A DNA stretch of 64,000 nt from Ornithinibacillus xuwenensis. Its GTDB lineage: Bacteria > Bacillota > Bacilli > Bacillales > Amphibacillaceae. The notes beneath the pieces are model-generated. The model saw only the letters and a program-made list of their open reading frames with translations. It ran no database searches and was not told the origin of the DNA. Below are positions 1-8,505 of this stretch, in pieces. Within the stretch, counting starts at the first letter, position 1. Each line of letters starts with the position of its first letter. The stretch lies in NCBI RefSeq assembly GCF_039614845.1, contig NZ_JBDIML010000007.1, positions 54,624 to 118,623 on the forward strand. The letters run 5' to 3'. A program made the translations under genes and the position numbers.

Positions 1-146
1 TCCGCTATCCAAAAGGTAAAGAGGATATTACTGGCTACCAATATGAGCCTTGGCACTTACGCTATGTTGGCGTTACTGCAGCAAAGGAAATAATGGACCG
101 AGGGATTACTTTAGAAGAGTATTTAGATGAAAGAATTACACAATAG
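1..146 (+). CDS. VanY/LdcB-type D,D-(or L,D-)carboxypeptidase, C-terminal fragment
   Basis: Partial gene running in from the left edge; the frame begins at base 3 and stops at 144-146 (TAG). The visible 47 residues contain YEPWHLRYVG, the conserved Trp-His block of the peptidase M15B (VanY/LdcB) family, whose His is a zinc ligand. These enzymes trim the terminal D-Ala of peptidoglycan stem peptides outside the membrane. The N-terminal part, including any lipoprotein signal, lies outside the window. A hairpin terminator follows at once. Confidence 0.85.
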   Translation, partial: RYPKGKEDITGYQYEPWHLRYVGVTAAKEIMDRGITLEEYLDERITQ

Positions 147-150
147 CAAC

Positions 151-184
151 AGAGCCAGAAGCTTTTAATCTGGCTCTTTTTTTT
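151..184 (+). terminator. Rho-independent terminator
   Basis: Perfect 8-bp stem AGAGCCAG (151-158) / CTGGCTCT (170-177) followed by a T run to 184. It ends the carboxypeptidase transcript and overlaps the stop codon of the opposing ABC gene. Confidence 0.85.
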
Positions 185-932
185 ATGCTGGATTTAAGAT
201 TCTATCTAAGAATTGCTTCGTTCTCATTTCTTTTGGGTGTTTTAGTACCTCTTCAGGTGAGCCTTGCTCTACAATATAGCCTCCATCCATAAAAAGAACG
301 TAGTCCGATACCTCACTTGCAAATTGAATCTCATGTGTCACAATAACCATTGTCCAATTTTCTTTTGCTAAATCCTTGATTACACGTAATACTTCACCAA
401 TCAGTTCTGGATCCAGTGCAGATGTTGGCTCATCAAATAGCATAAGCTCTGGCTCCATCGCTAACGCTCTTGCAATTCCTACTCGTTGCTGTTGCCCCCC
501 TGATAGCTGATGTGGATAAAGATTCATTCTATCCGCTAAACCAACCTTTATTAATAGTTCCTTCGCCAGATCTAGTACGACCGCCTTATCTCGTTTTTGG
601 ACAATTGTAGGTCCTTCGGTCACATTTTCTAGTGCTGTTTTATGGGGAAATAAATTATAAGATTGAAATACCATTCCGGATTTTTTCCTTAATTCTAATA
701 GCTCCTTCTTGGAGATAGAATTGGCAAAGTCTAGCGTTAGTCCATCATGAAATGCAAACAACCCCTTGTTAGGCTGCTCCAGAGCATTTAAACACCTCAA
801 AAAAGTGGTTTTACCTGAACCAGAAGGTCCGATTACGGAAAGAACACTCCCCTTTTCCATATCAACATTTATATCTTTAAGCACTTCATTTTCTCCAAAG
901 GATTTTGCTAATCCTTTTACAGATAAAAACAT
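183..932 (-). CDS. Polar amino-acid ABC transporter, ATP-binding protein
   Basis: 249-residue ATPase of the PAAT family (GlnQ/TcyC/ArtM type). It shows Walker A GPSGSGKTT near residues 35-43, a Q-loop at VFQSYNLFP, signature LSGGQQQRVGIARAL, Walker B LMLFDEPTSALDP and the switch His in VTHE. It powers import of a polar amino acid together with the permease and binding protein directly upstream, in the order binding protein, permease, ATPase. The exact substrate (cystine, glutamine, arginine) cannot be told from sequence alone. Confidence 0.93.
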   Translation of the reverse strand: MFLSVKGLAKSFGENEVLKDINVDMEKGSVLSVIGPSGSGKTTFLRCLNALEQPNKGLFAFHDGLTLDFANSISKKELLELRKKSGMVFQSYNLFPHKTALENVTEGPTIVQKRDKAVVLDLAKELLIKVGLADRMNLYPHQLSGGQQQRVGIARALAMEPELMLFDEPTSALDPELIGEVLRVIKDLAKENWTMVIVTHEIQFASEVSDYVLFMDGGYIVEQGSPEEVLKHPKEMRTKQFLDRILNPA

Positions 933-947
933 TTGCCATTCCCCTTT

Positions 948-1640
948 CTATTTGGCAATAAAACGATCATAGCGTTTTTCTAAGGAATTTTGAAAAATAG
1001 ATAGAATAAAACAAATAGCCCAATAAATTAGCCCAGCCTCGGTATATAACAATAGAAAGTCAAAGGTTCTAGCTGCAATTTCCTGTGCTTGTCGGAATAA
1101 CTCTGCAACGAGTATTAAAGAGGCCAACGAAGTATCTTTCACCAAGCTAATAAAGCTATTCGAAAGTGGCGGAATAGACACTCTTGTTGCTTGTGGAAGA
1201 ATAATTCTTCGTAAAGCTAACGTTTTCGTCATCCCTATCGTATAAGCTGCCTCCCATTGACCCTTTGCTATTGATAGAATAGCTGCTCGAACAATCTCTG
1301 ATGCATAGGCACCCACGTTTAGAGTGAAAGCAATAATTGCACTCGGAAAAGGATCTATTGTAATACCAATTGATGGGAGCCCAAAAAATATAATAAAGAG
1401 TTGAACTAACAGAGGTGTACCCCGGATTGCCGAGACGTAGACCACAGCAGGAATTCGTATTAGCTTAGACTTGGATATCCGCATCATAGCAGTAAGCAAA
1501 GCAACGATTAGTCCAAGAATGAATGAAATAATAGTTAAAGGAATAGTGTATTGAATTGCACCTAATAGCATTGGGAGGAGAGAATTTAAAAACAATTCCC
1601 ATGCTCCCATATTTTGATAAGAAATTGTAGCATATATCAT
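948..1640 (-). CDS. Polar amino-acid ABC transporter, permease
   Basis: HisM/GlnP-type inner-membrane permease with several hydrophobic segments and the EAA-type loop EAAYTIGMTKTLALRRIILPQA, which docks on the ATPase. The open frame extends to 1676, overlapping the binding-protein gene. An ATG at 1640 just beyond that gene's stop gives a 230-residue protein, normal for the family, so I prefer it, although no clear Shine-Dalgarno precedes it. Translational coupling to the upstream gene is likely. Confidence 0.88.
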   Translation of the reverse strand: MIYATISYQNMGAWELFLNSLLPMLLGAIQYTIPLTIISFILGLIVALLTAMMRISKSKLIRIPAVVYVSAIRGTPLLVQLFIIFFGLPSIGITIDPFPSAIIAFTLNVGAYASEIVRAAILSIAKGQWEAAYTIGMTKTLALRRIILPQATRVSIPPLSNSFISLVKDTSLASLILVAELFRQAQEIAARTFDFLLLYTEAGLIYWAICFILSIFQNSLEKRYDRFIAK

Positions 1641-1641
1641 A

Positions 1642-2463
1642 CTATTTAGATGATACATCTTCACCAAACCACTCATCGGAAATCTCTGCTAAGGTACCGT
1701 CTTCCTTCATTGCTGTCAATTGTTCGTTAATCGCATCAATTAATTCCTTATTTCCTTTATTGAGTGCAAATGCCATTTCAGATACTTCGTCAGATTGGGC
1801 AACAATTTTAACCTGCTCTTCACCTTGCTGCTTCATGTATTCTAATACAGCTAACTTATCATTTACCGTAACATCCGCACGTCCTTGTTTTAGTAACTCA
1901 ATTGCTTGGGCTAGTCCTTCAATCCCAATTAATGTAGCACCATTTTCTTCTGCAATAGCTGCATAGTTACTCGTTAAGGACTGTGCAGAGGTCTTACCAT
2001 CTAAATCTTCAAAAGAGGTAATAGCCTGATTGTCTTGTGGGACAACTACTACCGCTGAGGAATATGTATAAGGGGTGGAGAAGTCATAGCTCGCAAGACG
2101 TTCCTCATTAATCCCAACCTGATTGGCGATAAGGTCAAAGCGTTCCGAATTTAAACCAGCAAACATGGAATCCCATTGTGTTTCCATGAATTCAACATCT
2201 AAATCCAGGCGACGAGCAACCTCTCGAATTACTTCCACATCATAGCCCGTTAAATCTCCTTCTTCATTGTGAAATGTATATGGCGCATAGGTTCCTTCCG
2301 TACCAACAGTCAAGACACCATCTTCTTTTAGTTTTGTCGTTGCTCCCTGTTCTCCATTCTCTTCTCCATTATTACCATTATTACCATTCTCATCATTTGC
2401 TCCACATGCAGCTAGAATAAACAATAGGGCGAAAGCAAGGATTCCTAATCTCCATTTCTTCAT
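1642..2463 (-). CDS. Polar amino-acid ABC transporter, substrate-binding lipoprotein
   Basis: Family-3 solute-binding protein (SBP_bac_3). The signal peptide ends in the lipobox LAAC, followed by an acidic, Asn/Gly-rich linker. The mature part has the family opening LTVGTEGTYAPYTFHNEEG and YDVEVIREVARRLD. The frame extends five codons further, but the GGGGG ribosome site lies inside that extension, so ATG at 2463 (MKKWRLG) is the start. It is the first gene of the three-gene importer operon. Confidence 0.92.
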   Translation of the reverse strand: MKKWRLGILAFALLFILAACGANDENGNNGNNGEENGEQGATTKLKEDGVLTVGTEGTYAPYTFHNEEGDLTGYDVEVIREVARRLDLDVEFMETQWDSMFAGLNSERFDLIANQVGINEERLASYDFSTPYTYSSAVVVVPQDNQAITSFEDLDGKTSAQSLTSNYAAIAEENGATLIGIEGLAQAIELLKQGRADVTVNDKLAVLEYMKQQGEEQVKIVAQSDEVSEMAFALNKGNKELIDAINEQLTAMKEDGTLAEISDEWFGEDVSSK

Positions 2464-2524
2464 GTTGTTAACCCCCAATGGTTTGTTTGCAGTTTAGTAT
2501 TTACGTTTTTTCAAAAACTAACAC

Positions 2525-2556
2525 AAAAAAGCGTTAAACGAAATTTCGTTTAACGC
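2525..2556 (-). terminator. Terminator of the SRPBCC gene
   Basis: Perfect 26-bp palindrome 2531-2556 (arms GCGTTAAACGAAA / TTTCGTTTAACGC). The A run at 2525-2530 reads as a U run on the minus strand. It lies just downstream of the minus-strand gene ending at 2574. Confidence 0.85.
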
Positions 2557-2573
2557 CTAAAAACATCAATTAT

Positions 2574-3023
2574 TTATTCTGCTTCAGCTACACGCTTTAC
2601 TCGTTCTACAAATTGGACTACAACCTTATCACTGCCTGCAAGCTTCAATATTAGCTTCACAAACCACTTCAACGGTTTATTAGTCGTTGTATAACAGAAG
2701 TAAGTCTTATTATCTGCCAGTCTTTTCAATTCATAGGTAGCCGTAATTTCAAACATATTTGCTAACGTAAATCCTACTTTCATTTTTTTATACTCCGGTT
2801 CATTTTCATAGATGAGAGTTTCTACCTCGTATTCCTGTACGCGTTTTCCCTCACGATATTTCTGGCGATAGATGGTACCTACACCTTCATCCGTCTCTTT
2901 AACTAGTTGATTTTCTACCACATTGGGCATTATTTTTTGCATATCCGCTAGTGATCCTTCAAAATACTTCCAGACCTGATCAATTGGTGCATTAATTTCC
3001 GTATCCTTTGTCCATTCACGCAT
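2574..3023 (-). CDS. SRPBCC (START-like) family protein
   Basis: 149 residues with the typical opening EINAPIDQVWKYFEG of polyketide cyclase/START-like helix-grip proteins and a C-terminal amphipathic helix. These small proteins bind hydrophobic ligands; no catalytic residue can be assigned. Start ATG at 3023 preceded by an AAGGGGT-like site. It appears monocistronic, with its own palindromic terminator. Function in this organism is unknown. Confidence 0.75.
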   Translation of the reverse strand: MREWTKDTEINAPIDQVWKYFEGSLADMQKIMPNVVENQLVKETDEGVGTIYRQKYREGKRVQEYEVETLIYENEPEYKKMKVGFTLANMFEITATYELKRLADNKTYFCYTTTNKPLKWFVKLILKLAGSDKVVVQFVERVKRVAEAE

Positions 3024-3095
3024 CGAAAAACTACCCCTTTGTACTTATTATTTCTCTCATTCTACCATAATGCCCTATTCTAGAACGATGTCTTT

Positions 3096-3548
3096 TTAGA
3101 AAGGCTTTAGTATCATGAGTGAAATAATTACCAGAAAGATAGCCGTTTCAATTCTTTCCACAAAAAATAACTTTTTAGCTAATCGGTTGTATTCCGGTGG
3201 AATCTCCTCACCTGTTGCTGTATTTAATAGTTCCTTAATTGGTTTTGATTTTGGCTTAAGCAAGAGAGGACCAAAGGCGAGTGCAACTAAAAATAACACG
3301 AAACTGATCACATACCAGCCTTGCTTAAAAAGAAAGGTATGCATCGCTCCCATTGCTAGTCCAGTTAATAACAGCAATGTTCCACCAATCATCGTCAATC
3401 GGTGCAAATGATTTCGAATAACATAAGCATGCCTTAACTCCGTAAGATTTGTCGCATGTGATACAATCCCAGTCATCACTAATCCCGGACCCATTCCAAT
3501 TATTGCAGAAAATATATGAATGAAAACTAATACACTGTACAAAGACAT
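3096..3548 (-). CDS. DUF2269-like integral membrane protein
   Basis: 150 residues with about four membrane segments. It opens MSLYSVLVFIHIFSAIIGMG and continues with GPGLVM, typical of predicted membrane proteins of the DUF2269 type, which have conserved His in the first helix. No enzymatic motif is seen. GGAGG-type site (TGGAGGTATAC) before ATG. Function unknown. Confidence 0.65.
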   Translation of the reverse strand: MSLYSVLVFIHIFSAIIGMGPGLVMTGIVSHATNLTELRHAYVIRNHLHRLTMIGGTLLLLTGLAMGAMHTFLFKQGWYVISFVLFLVALAFGPLLLKPKSKPIKELLNTATGEEIPPEYNRLAKKLFFVERIETAIFLVIISLMILKPF

Positions 3549-3680
3549 TGTATACCTCCAATTCTATTATCGTTACCTCTATCATACACCTAAACAATAC
3601 TTCATATTGTTAACTAAATCACACTGTATTTCTTTTGGCTTTCGTGAATTCGCTTCAACTTGGCAAAAATATTAGTCAGC

Positions 3681-3733
3681 TTGTTGCTTTTCCATTTCAA
3701 ATCATATACTATGTTAATTGAAAATGATTATCA
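3681..3733 (+). promoter_or_regulatory. Promoter with Fur box ahead of the nitroreductase gene
   Basis: -35 TTGTTG (3681-3686) and -10 TATACT (3705-3710), spacing 18. The sequence TGAAAATGATTATCA at 3719-3733 matches the 7-1-7 Fur consensus TGATAATNATTATCA at all but one position. It covers the expected start of transcription, so Fur with iron should repress the gene at 3775. Confidence 0.7.
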
Positions 3734-3774
3734 ATCGCAAAGTACGTTACAATACAGGAAGAAGAGGTGTTTCC

Positions 3775-4338
3775 ATGCAAATACTAAAACAACAAACGGA
3801 TTTAGCTACAATCATTCGTGAACGACGTTCGATAAAGAAGGGTTATAATAGCCAGCCTGTATCAGAAGAAACCATCCTGGAATTATTAGAGGACGCAATT
3901 TGGGCGCCTACCCATGGTATGAGGCAGCCTTGGAGATTCATATTTGTCGGAGAAAATCAAAAGAACGATTTCGCTAAGAAAATTGCGAGTACTTATCCTC
4001 TGGAACGACAACAAAATCGTGAAAACTATTTGAAGGAACCAAGCGCGATTCTAGTCGTCATTATGGAAGATGGAGATAACCAAAAGATGCGTGATGAAAA
4101 CTTCGGTGCAGCTGCTTGTCTAATCCAAAACTTCCAGTTATTAGCTTGGGAACAAAATTTAGGTGTCGTATGGAAGACTAACCCACATATTTATGACCCA
4201 AACGTTGCTGACATGCTTCAAGTGCAAGAAAACGAAAGAATTATTGGCTTTTTGCATATGGGATATTTTGATGAGCAACCGGAGAAAAAAGAACGTTTTC
4301 CAGTAGCTACGAAATTTGAAACCTTCAACCTTAGTTAA
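3775..4338 (+). CDS. Nitroreductase family protein, iron-regulated (YfhC-like)
   Basis: 187 residues of the FMN-dependent nitroreductase fold. It has the N-terminal RERRSIK basic block that contacts FMN phosphate, the WAPTHGMRQPWRF motif, and a C-terminal GFLHMGYF followed by a conserved PVATKF tail. ATG at 3775 follows GAAGAAGAGGTG; the frame upstream runs through the Fur box and cannot be coding. From memory, B. subtilis yfhC encodes a similar protein in the Fur regulon, which agrees with the site seen here. Likely an NAD(P)H-dependent flavin reductase; substrate unknown. Confidence 0.85.
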   Translation: MQILKQQTDLATIIRERRSIKKGYNSQPVSEETILELLEDAIWAPTHGMRQPWRFIFVGENQKNDFAKKIASTYPLERQQNRENYLKEPSAILVVIMEDGDNQKMRDENFGAAACLIQNFQLLAWEQNLGVVWKTNPHIYDPNVADMLQVQENERIIGFLHMGYFDEQPEKKERFPVATKFETFNLS

Positions 4339-4404
4339 GGTTAGAATAATCGAAGATGCCCCGTGGAAACGAATGGGCCACAAATGAATTTACAGCAAAA
4401 GTTC

Positions 4405-4446
4405 AAAAAAAGTCTTGCCCTAATAAGATAGGACAAGACTTTTTAT
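4405..4446. terminator. Bidirectional terminator between nitroreductase and ddl
   Basis: Stem AGTCTTGCCCTA (4411-4422) / TAGGACAAGACT (4429-4440) with one mismatch, flanked by an A run on the left and a T run on the right, so it can serve both convergent genes. Confidence 0.85.
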
Positions 4447-5546
4447 CATTCCCAAACCGTGCTTTTTAAATTTGAATCATGTTGATGTCTTTCAATGGCT
4501 AATTCAATCAAACGACTAATTAATTCTGAATATGGAATCCCACTGATTTCCCATAGTTTTGGATACATGCTAATTTTTGTAAAACCTGGCAATGTATTAA
4601 CTTCATTCACATAAAGTTCATCATTCTCGGTAAGGAAAAAGTCCACACGGGATAAGCCTTCACACTCTAAAGTTTGAAATGCCTTGATCGCCGCTTCCTG
4701 TACTTTCTTCACTTGGCTATCAGTAAGATCTGCCGGTATTGCCAAATCGGCTCCCTTTTCATCGATATATTTTGATTCATAGGAATAGAAATCAGTATTA
4801 GGTAAAACCTCTCCAGGGATAGAGGCAATTGGTTCGTCATTCCCCAATACCGCACACTCTATTTCCCGACCGATAATATTTTCTTCAATTACTACTTTAT
4901 GATCATATTGGAATGCTGACTCAATAGCTGCATCAAATTCTTCTTTTGTCTTTACCTTGCTAACGCCAACAGATGAACCTTGATTCGCTGGTTTTACAAA
5001 CATTGGCGTACCAAGGTAGCCGCTTACTTCCTCAAAGCTAATCTTACCTCGATTAGAACGTTTAACAGCTATTCCTTTTGCAACATTAATTCCTGCTGCA
5101 TGTAATAGCCTTTTTGCGATATCTTTATCCATGCACACAGAAGAACCTAGTACACTTGGACCTACAAAAGGAAGATTTGCTAATCGCAGCATACCTTGTA
5201 GACTACCATCTTCTCCGAGTGTACCATGAACAATTGGAAATACCACATCTAGTTGATCCAGACTAACAGCATTTTCAGCATGAATCAGCTGGTTATTTGC
5301 TGTACCCGGAACAATTGCAATATTATCCTCTGATTTATTCAAGGCAATAAGCTTTGGATTCTCCGCATTTAATAAGTAAGAGGTTTTATCATTTAAATGC
5401 CACTTTCCATCTTTATCAATACCCACTAAAACAACATCATATTTTTCTTTATCGATTGCATCTACAATATTTTTAGCAGACTGAAGCGAAACCTCGTGTT
5501 CTGCAGACTTTCCACCAAAAATTATTCCTACTTTTCTTTTCTTCAA
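4446..5546 (-). CDS. ddl: D-alanine--D-alanine ligase
   Basis: 366 residues, full length for Ddl of the DdlA/VanA type. It begins KVGIIFGGKSAEHEVSLQSA (dipeptide-ligase N-domain), continues with the ATP-grasp centre FVKPANQGSSVGVSKV and EREIECAVLG-like strand, and ends with VEGLSRVDFF-type and NEVNTLPGFT metal-binding residues. It makes the D-Ala-D-Ala dipeptide for peptidoglycan in the cytoplasm. It is transcribed alone here, without murF. Confidence 0.97.
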   Translation of the reverse strand: MKKRKVGIIFGGKSAEHEVSLQSAKNIVDAIDKEKYDVVLVGIDKDGKWHLNDKTSYLLNAENPKLIALNKSEDNIAIVPGTANNQLIHAENAVSLDQLDVVFPIVHGTLGEDGSLQGMLRLANLPFVGPSVLGSSVCMDKDIAKRLLHAAGINVAKGIAVKRSNRGKISFEEVSGYLGTPMFVKPANQGSSVGVSKVKTKEEFDAAIESAFQYDHKVVIEENIIGREIECAVLGNDEPIASIPGEVLPNTDFYSYESKYIDEKGADLAIPADLTDSQVKKVQEAAIKAFQTLECEGLSRVDFFLTENDELYVNEVNTLPGFTKISMYPKLWEISGIPYSELISRLIELAIERHQHDSNLKSTVWE

Positions 5547-5682
5547 TTTTGGACGTCCCTTCCATTTGCAAACTAATAGTCATGAAGTGTCATGTAATTA
5601 AAAAGCTTCCTTACATTAAAATAGCATAATTTAGCTTGTATTTAATAGTAGCAAAACCAAAAAAATCACGGATTATTCATAA

Positions 5683-5699
5683 ATACCTAATAGGGGTAT
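5683..5699. promoter_or_regulatory. CsoR-like operator candidate
   Basis: ATACCTAATAGGGGTAT: inverted arms ATACC/GGTAT around a 7-bp centre, similar to the GC-boxed sites (ATACCC...GGGTAT) bound by the copper sensor CsoR. It lies about 65 bp ahead of a Met- and His-rich membrane protein gene. No csoR gene is present in the window, so the assignment rests on the motif alone. Confidence 0.45.
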
Positions 5700-5764
5700 A
5701 TCATAATTGTTTTCTAGAGCGAATACATTAAAATACGGACAACCATTTTGACGGGAGGATTATC

Positions 5765-6319
5765 ATGTCAATTGTTTTAATTCTAATCCTTATTATATGT
5801 AGCTTACAGTTATTAGGCGTTATGCTATTAAATATGATTTATCATAAACATTTGTCTAGCATGCATGGAATGGTTATCTCCATGACCTTAGGTATGTTAG
5901 CTGGTCTTTTATTCGGAGCAGTAATTGGTCTAGCTACGAATGAAAACATGCTCATTTTTTCCTTTCTGGTTGGACTTGTAGTTGGCTATTTAGCAGGGTT
6001 ACCATTTGGTATAGCAGCAGTAGTTGATGGAAGTGTATCTGGTTTAATGGGGGGTATGATGGGAGCGATGCTAGGCGATATGTTTCCCATGTTTAGTCCA
6101 GACACGCTGATAAAGCTACTAACCTTTTTCACGATGATGATCGTATTACTTATTCATTACGCAACCGAGGATTCGTTAAAATCGTCTACCAATCATAAAT
6201 TGTTCCTAATCGTAACAAAGCACCCTTATTTCTATGCCACAGCCATTGTAGTCCTGTTTTTCTTCTTAAAGGATGTAGAACTGATTATTAATCATGATAC
6301 ACATCATCATGATTTTTGA
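5765..6319 (+). CDS. Met/His-rich membrane protein, possibly copper-related
   Basis: 184 residues with about five hydrophobic segments. A Gly/Met-rich stretch (LMGGMMGAMLGDMFPMF, around residues 98-114), several Met in the first loop, and a C-terminal tail NHDTHHHDF suggest soft-metal contacts. GGGAGGATTATC precedes ATG 5765. Not recognised as a named family. The CsoR-like site upstream supports a copper role, but that is inference. Its 3' end overlaps the convergent carboxypeptidase gene by 32 bp. Confidence 0.7.
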   Translation: MSIVLILILIICSLQLLGVMLLNMIYHKHLSSMHGMVISMTLGMLAGLLFGAVIGLATNENMLIFSFLVGLVVGYLAGLPFGIAAVVDGSVSGLMGGMMGAMLGDMFPMFSPDTLIKLLTFFTMMIVLLIHYATEDSLKSSTNHKLFLIVTKHPYFYATAIVVLFFFLKDVELIINHDTHHHDF

Positions 6320-7400
6320 GATTTTTCCTGTACAGCTTTAACCAAATAAATAATAAAATGCTACCTAATAGTAAAAAATCCAAGGCAACATCATGGTGTA
6401 TTTTAGTCATTTTCCTTAACTCTTTTCGATTTGCCGTTAGCATTTCTTTCGAATTCGACAATACTGTATATCCGGATGTAGCCTTTTCATCTTCAACCCT
6501 TAATTTCTTGGTGTTTTCGAGCTTTCTTAGCTTAATTTGACGATCATTCCGAATCGTCACAGCTTCTCCATCTCTTGTAAAGTGTTCAAATCCATAATCT
6601 AATAAAGCTTTAGTATCCTGATAAGCATCTAATTGATGCGCATTCCCCATAGTAATAACCACTAAACTCATGTTGTCCCGACTTGCTGTAGTTGCAAGGG
6701 TGAAGCCAGCTTCTTCTATAAAACCCGTCTTACCACCTGTCACTCCAGGATAAGGCATTTCTCGTAAAAGTTTGTGGTGTGTATAAAGTGTTGTATCCCA
6801 CCCTTTACTTTCCCATTGTATTTCTTTTGTGCCAAATATTTCGCTAAATACTTCATTTTCCATGGCATACTCTGTAATCACAGCGAGATCCTCTGCGGTC
6901 GTAACATGTTCCACATCAAATAGACCATGTGGATTCTTAAAATGTGTTTGCTTAACTCCTATAACATCCTGTAAATATGTATTCAATTCATTGGAAAATT
7001 CAGCTACACTCCCACTTAAGTGCTCCGCAATGGCAACCGCCGCATCATTTCCAGAGTTAATTAATAATCCCTCTAAAAGCCGCTTTAACGATAATTGTTC
7101 TCCTTTTTCAAGATACACAGTTGATCCCATTGTACGATATGCATTTTCACTTATCGTCACTAAATCTTCTAGATTACCATTTTCTATGGCATAAATTGCC
7201 GTAGCAATCTTAGTTAAGCTTGCGGGATATAGTTGTTTGGAGGCATTTTTCTCATATAGAACTGTGTTAGTTGCAGGATCTATGACGATAGCAGCCTCGC
7301 TACTAATTTTGGGTAGTTTTATTTCTTCAGCCTGTATTGGTTCTATCGTGACTATCTGTATCAAAAGTATGACTAACATAATGATTATCCTACGATTCAT
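6288..7400 (-). CDS. D-alanyl-D-alanine carboxypeptidase (peptidase S11, PBP5 type)
   Basis: 370 residues: signal peptide, then the three active-site boxes of low-molecular-weight PBPs: SLTK (SxxK, about residue 62), SGN (SxN) and KTG in GGKTGF. A C-terminal hydrophobic helix followed by basic residues would anchor it in the membrane. It removes the last D-Ala from peptidoglycan stems, opposing the product of ddl a few hundred bases away. The spoIIA genes that usually follow dacF are absent here, so I do not assign dacF. Confidence 0.93.
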   Translation of the reverse strand: MNRRIIIMLVILLIQIVTIEPIQAEEIKLPKISSEAAIVIDPATNTVLYEKNASKQLYPASLTKIATAIYAIENGNLEDLVTISENAYRTMGSTVYLEKGEQLSLKRLLEGLLINSGNDAAVAIAEHLSGSVAEFSNELNTYLQDVIGVKQTHFKNPHGLFDVEHVTTAEDLAVITEYAMENEVFSEIFGTKEIQWESKGWDTTLYTHHKLLREMPYPGVTGGKTGFIEEAGFTLATTASRDNMSLVVITMGNAHQLDAYQDTKALLDYGFEHFTRDGEAVTIRNDRQIKLRKLENTKKLRVEDEKATSGYTVLSNSKEMLTANRKELRKMTKIHHDVALDFLLLGSILLFIWLKLYRKNLKNHDDVYHD

Positions 7401-7545
7401 CTTCAGTTAACTCCTCCCATGATGTGCATCTCTAATTTGTTGTAAAACAAGGGTCTGTTTACTATTTTAATAGACTAATATTACAGCCAAGTTAAATTAA
7501 AGAAGCTGTAATCTTTATTTAACGATTGTTACGATGGCGTAATAC

Positions 7546-7577
7546 CAAAAAAAAGAAGCCAGTGACCAGCTGGCTTC
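7546..7577 (-). terminator. Minus-strand terminator after a possible small gene
   Basis: Stem GAAGCCAG (7555-7562) / CTGGCTTC (7570-7577). The A run 7546-7554 gives a U run on the minus strand. The only candidate it can serve is the 30-codon frame at 7597-7689. Confidence 0.75.
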
Positions 7578-7596
7578 CATAACATGGGTTAGGAGG

Positions 7597-7689
7597 CTAA
7601 AATCTAGTATAGTCTTTGAGTAGAATTACTAAAAGTCTATTCATTTCTGCCTTTACTGTGTTGGCAGATGACTTGATACAACAACACAT
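7597..7689 (-). CDS. Possible 30-residue small protein
   Basis: Minus-strand ATG at 7689 to TAG at 7597. The product starts MCCCIKSSANTV and ends LLVILLKDYTRF: three N-terminal Cys and a short hydrophobic patch. AAAGGA lies only about three bases before ATG, which is tight. A TATAAT at 7775-7770 without a clear -35, and a strong terminator 20 bp after the stop, suggest a real transcript. The peptide may also be incidental to a small RNA. Confidence 0.4.
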   Translation of the reverse strand: MCCCIKSSANTVKAEMNRLLVILLKDYTRF

Positions 7690-7745
7690 TTTCCTTTTTT
7701 TATAGGATACCTTTCTTATTTTTACTAGAAATAGACTATTAAACA

Positions 7746-7773
7746 ACCATGATACTTTATCCAACATAGATTA
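7746..7773 (+). promoter_or_regulatory. SigK-type promoter of the coat gene
   Basis: -10 CATAGATTA (7765-7773) fits the SigK consensus CATAnnnTA, with ACC (7746-7748) 16 bp upstream as the -35. This would place expression in the late mother cell, as expected for a coat protein. Confidence 0.6.
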
Positions 7774-7814
7774 TAGTGTATTAACTATTCGTATATGAAA
7801 AGGAGCGATAAAGC

Positions 7815-8366
7815 ATGAGTTGTTCACATGGCAAACAATCTGGTGAATGTGTTTGTGATGTTGTCCGTAAAATTGTGAAGGCACAGGACGAAGTAGCAGC
7901 AGCAATGGATAACAATTGTTGTACGACAGGGTGCGAGCAATCCATTAGAGATTTGTTATCACCTGCAACAGCAAACGGCAATACAACAATCCCCTTCCTA
8001 TTGTACTGTAAAGGCGATTGCGACTTATTCTTTGCAACCGGAGTTGCACAGAACGGTAATGGAGCAGCATTCGATTGTATCGAAACACCAGTCTTTCGTG
8101 CTAAGAAATTTAAAAAGGGCTGTTGTGTCGAACTAGAATTATTAGAGTTCGAGACAAATTCAGGCGGTGGTGGAAGTCTAATTCCAACACCACAAGATAA
8201 CTGTGACTTCATTCCACCAAACGCAACAGGAGACTTTGTTGAAACTGGTATCTGTATTACAGTAGATTTACACCATTTCATTGCAATTCAATGTCTAGCA
8301 CCGACTACACCTGTATCACCTGCAGCAGATAATGGGAACGGCCACGGACACGGTCACGTCTTTTAA
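7815..8366 (+). CDS. Spore coat protein, CotY/CotZ family
   Basis: 183 residues, rich in Cys (about 12) and opening MSCSHGKQSGECVCDVVRKIV, the typical start of CotY/CotZ crust and outer-coat proteins. These proteins self-assemble through disulfides on the outer spore surface. The C-terminus ends in a Gly/His-rich NGHGHGHVF tail. AAAAGGAGCG precedes ATG. One copy only; whether it corresponds to CotY or CotZ cannot be decided. Confidence 0.9.
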   Translation: MSCSHGKQSGECVCDVVRKIVKAQDEVAAAMDNNCCTTGCEQSIRDLLSPATANGNTTIPFLLYCKGDCDLFFATGVAQNGNGAAFDCIETPVFRAKKFKKGCCVELELLEFETNSGGGGSLIPTPQDNCDFIPPNATGDFVETGICITVDLHHFIAIQCLAPTTPVSPAADNGNGHGHGHVF

Positions 8367-8376
8367 AATCTCAAAA

Positions 8377-8409
8377 AGCCTAGAACCTATTCTGGTTCTA
8401 GGCTTTTAT
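8377..8409 (+). terminator. Rho-independent terminator of the coat gene
   Basis: Perfect 12-bp stem AAGCCTAGAACC (8377-8388) / GGTTCTAGGCTT (8394-8405) and a T-rich tail. Confidence 0.9.
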
Positions 8410-8505
8410 TTACATTCTATAGCTCGTAACTTCATTCACCTTGGGAAGCATTCAGATGGATACATACTCTTCCTTCGGATATAGTAATGATTAGGAGGAA
8501 GTATA

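Noticed and set aside
7781..8281. 166-codon minus-strand ORF opposite the coat gene
   Set aside because: Antisense shadow; the plus-strand product is a clear CotY/CotZ protein.
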